From NCBI RefSeq assembly GCF_030698125.1, contig NZ_JAUYNV010000010.1, positions 53,914 through 117,913 of the forward strand: a stretch of DNA of 64,000 bases, in the 5' to 3' direction. Position 1 is the first letter of the stretch; every line of letters starts with the position of its first letter. Made by a program: the position numbers and the translations under genes. The notes below the pieces were generated by a model that worked only from the letters and a program-made list of their open reading frames with translations, was not told the DNA's origin and searched no databases. Source of the DNA: Methyloversatilis sp. GTDB lineage: Bacteria; Pseudomonadota; Gammaproteobacteria; Burkholderiales; Rhodocyclaceae. Of the stretch, positions 57,074 to 64,000 are shown piece after piece.

Positions 57074-57397
57074 TCAGGAGCCGCGCAGGCCCTGACGCAA
57101 GGAAGACTGTAACGCGGACGTTTCGCGGTGCAGCGCCATCAGTCGTTCCGACAGCGCAAGAAGGTAGTCTTCCATCATGCGCGACAGTTCGCGCACCGAC
57201 TGGTTGGGCGAGCCGGCCATGGCACGGCTGGCGTCGATCTGGCTCTGCAGGTCGCGCAGCACCGCCTGTTTTTCAGGCGGGCAGGTATTGATGAATTTTT
57301 CGATCACGCGCCGTCTCTCCGCGAAGTAGGTCTGTGGATCGGACTGCGCAAGATCCTTCCAGACGTCAAAATCGAAGTCCTCTGCTTCTTTCGACAC
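57074..57397 (-). CDS. DUF3135 family protein
   Basis: 107 residues from a GTG at 57397 with GGAGGGC upstream. Acidic N-terminus (EDFDFDVWKDLAQSDPQTYFAERR) typical of DUF3135, then helices. Function unknown. It and the next gene upstream are adjacent to the chemotaxis operon on the same strand. Confidence 0.75.
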   Translation of the reverse strand: MSKEAEDFDFDVWKDLAQSDPQTYFAERRRVIEKFINTCPPEKQAVLRDLQSQIDASRAMAGSPNQSVRELSRMMEDYLLALSERLMALHRETSALQSSLRQGLRGS

Positions 57398-57479
57398 TCA
57401 ATGCCCTCCGCCGAATCCGGTTTCCGAGTCGATCCCTGACTCGATCACTGACGGCGATTGGAACACAAGGGTCGCGGAC

Positions 57480-57830
57480 TTATCGCGGGAGGGTTTCACG
57501 AGCGGCGACCAGGCGGGCGGCCTGTTCGACGCCCTGGTAGGCGAGCTGGCCCGAAAGGTCGGGGCACAGTGCGTCGGTATGCACCATGTCGAGCGTGGTC
57601 TGCACCCAGGCGCGCACTTCCTGCGCACGCATGAACAGGCCGCGCGCGTCGGCTTCGGCTGCTTCGTCGGCCAGACTGAGTGCGGTCACCATGGCTTCGT
57701 TGCCAAGCATTTCGATCGACGCCATCAGGCGCATGATTTCTGCGTGATGGGCTTGCACGCTCGCTGCCGGCAGCAAGGCTGCCGCCGGAAACGGGGACGA
57801 AACCGGCTGGATGAGAGTTGCTTCGGCCAT
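57480..57830 (-). CDS. Hypothetical protein
   Basis: 116 residues from the ATG at 57830 (GGAG upstream). Predicted mostly helical, alanine- and leucine-rich with an N-terminal Pro/Ala segment; no signal or membrane helix. I do not recognise a family. 82 bases upstream of the DUF3135 gene, possibly co-transcribed. Confidence 0.65.
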   Translation of the reverse strand: MAEATLIQPVSSPFPAAALLPAASVQAHHAEIMRLMASIEMLGNEAMVTALSLADEAAEADARGLFMRAQEVRAWVQTTLDMVHTDALCPDLSGQLAYQGVEQAARLVAARETLPR

Positions 57831-57960
57831 GATGAGGCTCCTTCGTCGTTCGATGGACGGATTACCGTTGGTATGTATTTATCGACCGCAAAAACGCACT
57901 CTTTAGGGGCAGAGATACCTGCCGGCAGACCCGATCCAAATCATTGAAGGATAAAGAAAA

Positions 57961-57990
57961 AGCCCGCCCCATCCTGCGATGGGGCGGGCT
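57961..57990 (-). terminator. Terminator of the che operon
   Basis: AGCCCGCCCCAT / ATGGGGCGGGCT forms a 12-bp perfect stem with a 6-base loop; on the minus strand it runs into TTTTTCTTT. It follows cheA by about 30 bases. Confidence 0.92.
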
Positions 57991-58019
57991 TTTCGGCGCT
58001 ATCTACCGATTTCTTTCGG

Positions 58020-59900
<1,881 letters not shown>

Positions 59901-60053
59901 CGTTCGCTCCTGTGGCGGGCAGCGCCTTCAACGCACCGCTCGCCCTACTGCTCCTGTTGTTCCGGCTCCGCGGGTGGTTGTCACCCGTTCGACCGACCCG
60001 TTCGTCCGCGCTGACCGAACGCTGTGTCACGACTGTCCTGCTGTGGCCTGCGA

Positions 60054-60884
60054 TCAGAAGCCGAGACTTTCGAGCAGGTCGTCGACCTGCTCCTGGCTGG
60101 TCACCACATCCTCGCGTCCTTCAGCCGACACGACCGGACCGTTCAGCAGGCTTTCCGGCGTGCTGGCCCGCTTTTCGGCCGGCATGGCTTCGATCAGCAC
60201 CTGCAGCAATCCGCTCTCCAGCTTTTGCGACATTTCGACGATTTTCTTGATCACCTGTCCGGTCAGATCCTGAAAATCCTGGGCCATCATGATTTCGTTG
60301 AGCTGCGCCCGGGTGTCGCGGGCAAAAGCCGGCACGTCGCCGAGAAAGCCGCGGGTTTCCGAGGCCAGCGCCTTGAATTCGTCAATCGACAGTTCGTTCC
60401 GGTACAGCTTTTCCCAGCGGTCATGCAGCGTGCTGGAGCGCTTTTCGACGTCGTCCTGCAGCGGTATGGCGATATCGGTCGCGTTGAGCACGCGGCTGGC
60501 TGCGCTCTCCGTCATCTGCGCGATATAGGTCAGGCGGCTGCGCGCGTCGGGCATCTGGGTCGCGACGTCTTCCAGCGCTTGGTCGTAACCGAGTTCGCGC
60601 AGCGTGTCGTGCAACTGGCGCGCGAGATGGCCAACCTTGTTGAATACGTTGTCACAGCTGTGTTCGTCATCAATGACGGGCTCATGGGTCGCGACGGGCG
60701 CCGCCACATAGTCGTCCGATACCGAATCGAACAGCGCTTCCAGATCGGCGCTGTCGCCGCTGCTGTTTGCGGCTTCCGGCACGACTTCGAGCCGCACCTT
60801 CTGTGGCGTCTCGGACGCAATGCTGTCGAACAGCGCCTGCAGGTCGTCGGAGTCGCCGGTTTCGTCAAGCTTCATCTTCTTCAC
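60054..60884 (-). CDS. cheZ: CheY-P phosphatase CheZ with extended N-terminus
   Basis: 276 residues from a GTG at 60884 (GGGAG 9 bases upstream). The catalytic helix QDFQDLTGQVIKK with Asp and Gln, and the C-terminal CheY-binding peptide QVDDLLESLGF are intact. Ahead of the four-helix core is a roughly 70-residue acidic extension containing GDSDDLQALFDSIAS and GDSADLEALFDSVSD, two near copies that resemble the C-terminal CheY-binding motif. E. coli CheZ is 214 residues, so this one is longer at the N-terminus. Confidence 0.92.
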   Translation of the reverse strand: MKKMKLDETGDSDDLQALFDSIASETPQKVRLEVVPEAANSSGDSADLEALFDSVSDDYVAAPVATHEPVIDDEHSCDNVFNKVGHLARQLHDTLRELGYDQALEDVATQMPDARSRLTYIAQMTESAASRVLNATDIAIPLQDDVEKRSSTLHDRWEKLYRNELSIDEFKALASETRGFLGDVPAFARDTRAQLNEIMMAQDFQDLTGQVIKKIVEMSQKLESGLLQVLIEAMPAEKRASTPESLLNGPVVSAEGREDVVTSQEQVDDLLESLGF

Positions 60885-60906
60885 AATGTCATCTCCCGAT
60901 GCCGGC

Positions 60907-61305
60907 TCAGGCGGCCTTCTGGTTCATCTTTTCGAAGATCTTGGTCAGCTTTTCACCCAGGGTGCCGGCGGTGAAAGGCTTCACGATGTAGCCCGAAGCG
61001 CCGGCCTGGGCGGCTTCGATGATGTTTTCCTTCTTGGCTTCGGCCGTGATCATCAATACCGGCAGGCCCTTCAGGGCCGCGTCGGCACGGATCGCGCGCA
61101 GCAGCTCGATGCCGGTCATGTTCGGCATGTTCCAGTCGGTGACCACGAAGTCGAAGTCGGACGACTTCAGCTTCTGCAGCGCGATGACGCCGTCCTCGGC
61201 CTCGTCGACATTGGTGAATCCGAGTTCTTTCAACAGATTGCGCACGATGCGGCGCATGGTCGAGAAGTCGTCAACAACGAGAAACTTCATCTTGGGATCT
61301 GACAT
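60907..61305 (-). CDS. cheY: Chemotaxis response regulator CheY
   Basis: 132 residues, a single receiver domain. Acidic pair in [20 protein letters not shown], phospho-Asp in [10 protein letters not shown], Thr/Ser switch in MITAEAK, Lys in YIVKPF. Very close to CheY of E. coli. Phosphorylated form binds the flagellar switch. AGAGAGGT before the ATG. Confidence 0.96.
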   Translation of the reverse strand: MSDPKMKFLVVDDFSTMRRIVRNLLKELGFTNVDEAEDGVIALQKLKSSDFDFVVTDWNMPNMTGIELLRAIRADAALKGLPVLMITAEAKKENIIEAAQAGASGYIVKPFTAGTLGEKLTKIFEKMNQKAA

Positions 61306-61317
61306 GGCCTACCTCTC

Positions 61318-62262
61318 TCAGGCTTTATGGGCTTGCAGCAACGGACGCAGCGTATCGGCCAGCACCTCGGCGTCGAACTTCGCCACGTAGGCATCGACAC
61401 CGACGCTCTTGCCCATTGCACGGTTTGCTTCCGACGACAGCGACGAGTGCATCACCACCGGTATATCGACGAATCGGGGATCGTTCTTGATGTGTCGCGT
61501 GAGTACGTAGCCGTCCATCTCGGGCATTTCCGCATCGACCAGTATCAGGTCGATCTCGTCCGTCAGCGGCTGGCCGGTCTGCGTGGTGTGGGCAGCCATG
61601 CCCTGCAGGCGTGCCCACGCTTCGGCGCCGTTGGTCGCGTGCTTGTGGCGGATGTTGAGCTTGTCCAGCACTTCGGCGATCTTCTTGCGGGCCACCGCAG
61701 AGTCATCGACGAAGAACACGTTCGGATCGTAATTGCCGCCCAGCGGCGGAATCTCGCCGACGACGGCGTCGCCGAAGGTACCGGCCAGGATGCTTTCCAC
61801 GTCGAGGATGGACACCAGCCGGCCATCGTCAAGTTCGGTAATCGCGGTGATGTAGAGCTGTTCGCTGGTGACGACCGACTCGGGCGCGCGTACGCGGTCC
61901 CAGTCGACACGGATGATGCGATCCACCTCATGTACCAGAAAGCCCAGCGTGCGCTTGCTGTACTCGGTCACCATCATCGCGCCACCCATGCCTGCCGGCG
62001 CGTCGGTCAGGTTCATGATGCGGGCCAGCGACAGCACCGGAATGACGTTTCCACGCAGCGAAATCAGGCCTTCGACGCCAGCCGGCATATTCGGCGTCGG
62101 CGTCACGATCGGCGTGCTGCTGACCTCGCGCACCTTGAATACATTGATGCCGAACAGCTCGTGCGTGCCGAGTGAAAAGAGCAGGATTTCCATCTTGTTC
62201 GAGCCCGCCAGCTTGGTGCGGGCGTCCACCTGCTCGAGCAGGTTGTGGTCGGGTCTGTCCAT
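61318..62262 (-). CDS. cheV: Chemotaxis coupling protein CheV (CheW-REC), copy 1
   Basis: 314 residues. Residues 1-170 are a CheW-like coupling domain (ELFGINVFKVREV, GVEGLISLRGNVIPV); residues about 180-310 a receiver domain with phospho-Asp in LVDAEMPEMDGY and the Lys in YVAKFDAE. CheV couples receptors to CheA and adapts through phosphorylation. Adjacent to a second copy. Confidence 0.93.
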   Translation of the reverse strand: MDRPDHNLLEQVDARTKLAGSNKMEILLFSLGTHELFGINVFKVREVSSTPIVTPTPNMPAGVEGLISLRGNVIPVLSLARIMNLTDAPAGMGGAMMVTEYSKRTLGFLVHEVDRIIRVDWDRVRAPESVVTSEQLYITAITELDDGRLVSILDVESILAGTFGDAVVGEIPPLGGNYDPNVFFVDDSAVARKKIAEVLDKLNIRHKHATNGAEAWARLQGMAAHTTQTGQPLTDEIDLILVDAEMPEMDGYVLTRHIKNDPRFVDIPVVMHSSLSSEANRAMGKSVGVDAYVAKFDAEVLADTLRPLLQAHKA

Positions 62263-62282
62263 CGTGTTGTCTCCGGTCTTTT

Positions 62283-63254
62283 TCAGGCAGCCACGCGATC
62301 CAAGCCCTTGCTGCGGCGGATCAGGCGGGTGATGGTTTCGGCGAGGCGCTGTGCCTCGAACTTGGACACATACTCATCGACGCCGACCGAGCGGCCCAGT
62401 TGCTGGTTCGAGCCCGACGACAACGACGAGTGCATGACCACCGGAATGCCGGTGAAGCGCGGATCGGCCTTGATGTTCTTGGTCAGGATGTAGCCATCCA
62501 TTTCCGGCATCTCGACGTCGGTCAGGATCATGCTGATCAGCTCGCTCACCTTGCGGCCGCTGGAATCGGCATAGCTGGCAACCTTCAGCAGTTCGGCCCA
62601 CATCTGGCCGCCGTTGATGGCGCTGACGTAGCGCACACCCATGAGGTCCAGCGTGCGCGTGATCTGGGTGCGGGCAACCGGGGAGTCGTCGCAGAAGAAG
62701 ACCGTTGCGTCGTCGATGTCGAGCGGCTTGATGTCCTTGAAGGCGAGATCGTTGTCGATATCCGCCGTTTCGGACAGGATCTTCTCGACGTCCAGCATCA
62801 TCACCAGGCGGTTGTCCGCCAGCTCGGTCACGGCGGTCACCAGACCGCCGAGATTGGCTGTCAGCATGGCAGGCGGCACGCGCATCTGCGACCAGTCCAG
62901 CCGCAGGATGGTATCGACCGACTCGACCAGGAAGCCCTGGGTGTGGCCGTTGTATTCCGTCACGATCATCACGTCGCGCGGCGTATCGCTCGGGAACTGG
63001 GCAAACTTGGCCAGATCGACCACAGGTACCAGCGCGCCGCGCAGGCTCACCATGCCCTCGACCGCATTGGGCATTTCCGGCGCCGCCGTGATGTTGGGCG
63101 TACGCATCACCTCGCGCACCTTGAACACATTGATGCCGAATGTCTCGCGTCGGCCGGTGCGCGTATCCACACCGAGCGAAAACATCAGTATTTCGAGCTT
63201 GTTGGTACCCGCAAGCTTGGTGCGGGCATCGATATTCTTGAGTAACTCTGACAT
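62283..63254 (-). CDS. cheV: Chemotaxis coupling protein CheV, copy 2
   Basis: 323 residues, the first gene of the cheV-cheV-cheY-cheZ-cheA operon. Same domain order as the next gene: CheW-like (ETFGINVFKVREV, AVEGMVSLRGALVPVV) and receiver (TDVEMPEMDGY, Lys in YVSKFEAQ). A paralogue rather than a recent copy, since much of the sequence differs. Upstream is a repeat-filled region. Confidence 0.93.
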   Translation of the reverse strand: MSELLKNIDARTKLAGTNKLEILMFSLGVDTRTGRRETFGINVFKVREVMRTPNITAAPEMPNAVEGMVSLRGALVPVVDLAKFAQFPSDTPRDVMIVTEYNGHTQGFLVESVDTILRLDWSQMRVPPAMLTANLGGLVTAVTELADNRLVMMLDVEKILSETADIDNDLAFKDIKPLDIDDATVFFCDDSPVARTQITRTLDLMGVRYVSAINGGQMWAELLKVASYADSSGRKVSELISMILTDVEMPEMDGYILTKNIKADPRFTGIPVVMHSSLSSGSNQQLGRSVGVDEYVSKFEAQRLAETITRLIRRSKGLDRVAA

Positions 63255-63443
63255 GTCGGCCTCGTCTGTCTGTTCAGTGGCACGAAAACAACCGGGTGCT
63301 GATGTCTTTACGGCAGCATCGAAAGACTCTTGAACCCGATATGCGACATCCGTGCGACAAGCCGCCGCCTCGTCCGCCAGGCGCCATGGAGGCGGTTTTG
63401 CGCGCGACCGGAGGGCCTTTCGCCGCTCCCGCCCCTCGCGACG

Positions 63444-63495
63444 ACCTGCCAGATTTTCGTAGGAGCGGGCCCCGCCCGCGATAGGGCGGTTGATC
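63444..63495 (+). repeat. REP-like element, copy 1
   Basis: ACCTGCC, TTTTCGTAGGAGCGGGCC, then CCGCCCGCGAT and GGGCGGT-GATC. The GGAGCGGGCC / CCCGCCCGCG part folds on itself. Matches copy 2 with only a few differences. Resembles Pseudomonas REP sequences (GTAGGAGCGGGC...). Confidence 0.85.
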
Positions 63496-63599
63496 GGGCG
63501 GTGTCGCGTGTTTCAAGGCTGCATCGCCTGCAGGGGCGGAGCGGGGGTTTCGGCGAGCACCGCTCGCCGCCCGCGAAGCCGGCAGGCCATGCAGGGCCA

Positions 63600-63632
63600 G
63601 CCGTGGACAGGCTCCTACGAAAACCCGCACAG
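63600..63632 (-). repeat. Partial REP-like element in opposite orientation
   Basis: GGCTCCTACGAAAACCCG is the reverse complement of the left part of the REP-like unit. The remainder has diverged. Confidence 0.5.
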
Positions 63633-63675
63633 CATCGAGGTTTTCGCAAACGCGGCGAAAGCCACGAATCGCCCG

Positions 63676-63689
63676 CCCCCCCCCCCCCC
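63676..63689. repeat. Homopolymer of 14 C
   Basis: Uninterrupted C run in non-coding sequence, flanked by G. Either a slippage-prone tract or an assembly-sensitive position. Confidence 0.9.
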
Positions 63690-63725
63690 GCGTCGCACGC
63701 CATCCACCTCGGCCCTCACGCACCA

Positions 63726-63866
63726 TTGTTGGGCATCGCTGCGCTCACCCCAACCTACGGCGGCGTGACCCATGCGTCGCTTGGGTGAACACCCCAACCC
63801 GGCCCCGCCGCAATACGGCGCCGTGACCCATGCGTAGGTTGGGGTGAGCGCAGCGATGGCCAACAG
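63726..63866. repeat. Long inverted repeat with internal direct repeat
   Basis: Arms at 63726-63759 and 63833-63866 are nearly exact reverse complements over 34 bases (core GCTGCGCTCACCCCAACCTA). Near the inner side, CGTGACCCATGCGT occurs twice (63764-63777 and 63822-63835). The arm sequence resembles a widespread proteobacterial intergenic repeat. Confidence 0.85.
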
Positions 63867-63930
63867 ATCTTCGTATCCATGCCCCGATGGAATACGGACG
63901 AACGCATAGGCGAAGGCCACTCTCGCTCCA

Positions 63931-63983
63931 ACCTGCCGGGTTTTTCGTAGGAGCGGGCCCCGCCCGCGATGGGGCGGTGGATC
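63931..63983 (+). repeat. REP-like element, copy 2
   Basis: Same layout as copy 1: ACCTGCCGG, TTTTTCGTAGGAGCGGGCC, CCGCCCGCGAT, GGGCGGTGGATC. About 490 bases downstream of copy 1 in the same orientation. Confidence 0.85.
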
Positions 63984-64000
63984 ACACGCCGGCGCTTGTT

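Larger units (their letters stand above)
63255..64000. repeat. Non-coding, repeat-rich region upstream of the che operon
   Basis: No gene is supported over about 750 bases; the frames that are open mirror repeat sequence. It contains REP-like elements, a long inverted repeat, a direct repeat and a C14 tract, listed separately. The che promoter should lie at its left edge; no FliA-type box was seen within the first 100 bases. Confidence 0.7.

Noticed and set aside
57398..57479. Small gene between the DUF3135 and hypothetical genes
   Set aside because: Only 82 bases with no start or ribosome binding site.
62172..63245. Long plus-strand frames opposite cheV genes
   Set aside because: Mirror of conserved CheV coding sequence without domains or ribosome binding sites.
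63300..64000. CRISPR array suggested by clustered repeats
   Set aside because: Repeats are few, differently oriented and irregularly spaced; no spacer-like units or cas genes.

Overview
The window comes from a GC-rich betaproteobacterium. A polyhydroxyalkanoate granule phasin, two PEP-CTERM exosortase substrates, cbb3-oxidase assembly genes, a CheZ-type chemotaxis operon and the blocks TPR-lolB-ispE-tRNA-Gln-prs-rplY-pth-ychF and coaD-rsmD-M16-M16/ftsY-ftsE-ftsX all fit the Rhodocyclales and relatives. A Methyloversatilis-like organism is my guess from gene content only; no search was run.

Layout. 1-4865: end of argH, two tandem Hanks-type Ser/Thr kinases fused to cyclic-nucleotide-binding domains, and a fructosamine-kinase-like gene overlapping the second. 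4866-9430: phasin with a strong promoter, a MoaB/CinA-domain protein, ubiD, a histone-deacetylase-like hydrolase and a decayed alcohol dehydrogenase tail. 9528-12513: a haem-oxygenase-like diiron enzyme overlapping a methyltransferase, a poorly coding stretch and a small membrane protein. 12607-14780: DUF1127 protein and tautomerase divergent from a MocR/GabR-type regulator, with repeats between them. 14978-18008: TAT-exported PhoX-like protein plus two PEP-CTERM proteins, closed by a terminator. 18078-22664: ubiA-ubiC, a histidine-rich repeat protein and ccoS-ccoI.

23065-32589 is a sensory island: an ANTAR-domain response regulator, a HisKA_2-type sensor kinase broken by an in-frame TAG, a degraded IS3-family element, a chemoreceptor with the same kind of sensor module as the kinase and its own sigma28-like promoter, and a NIT-HAMP-PAS-GGDEF-EAL-REC protein. 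This is the most interesting part: one input family appears wired to RNA antitermination, chemotaxis and c-di-GMP.

32793-56923 is mostly housekeeping: amiC-tsaE, queG-slyX, gluQ, thioredoxin, a DUF3616 protein, ychF-pth-rplY-prs, tRNA-Gln, ispE-lolB-TPR lipoprotein, mutM, a dynamin-like GTPase, ferredoxin-coaD-rsmD, two M16 proteins, ftsY-ftsE-ftsX and dacB. 57074-63254 holds two small genes and the operon cheV-cheV-cheY-cheZ-cheA on the minus strand. 63255-64000 is non-coding and packed with REP-like repeats, a long inverted repeat and a C14 tract.
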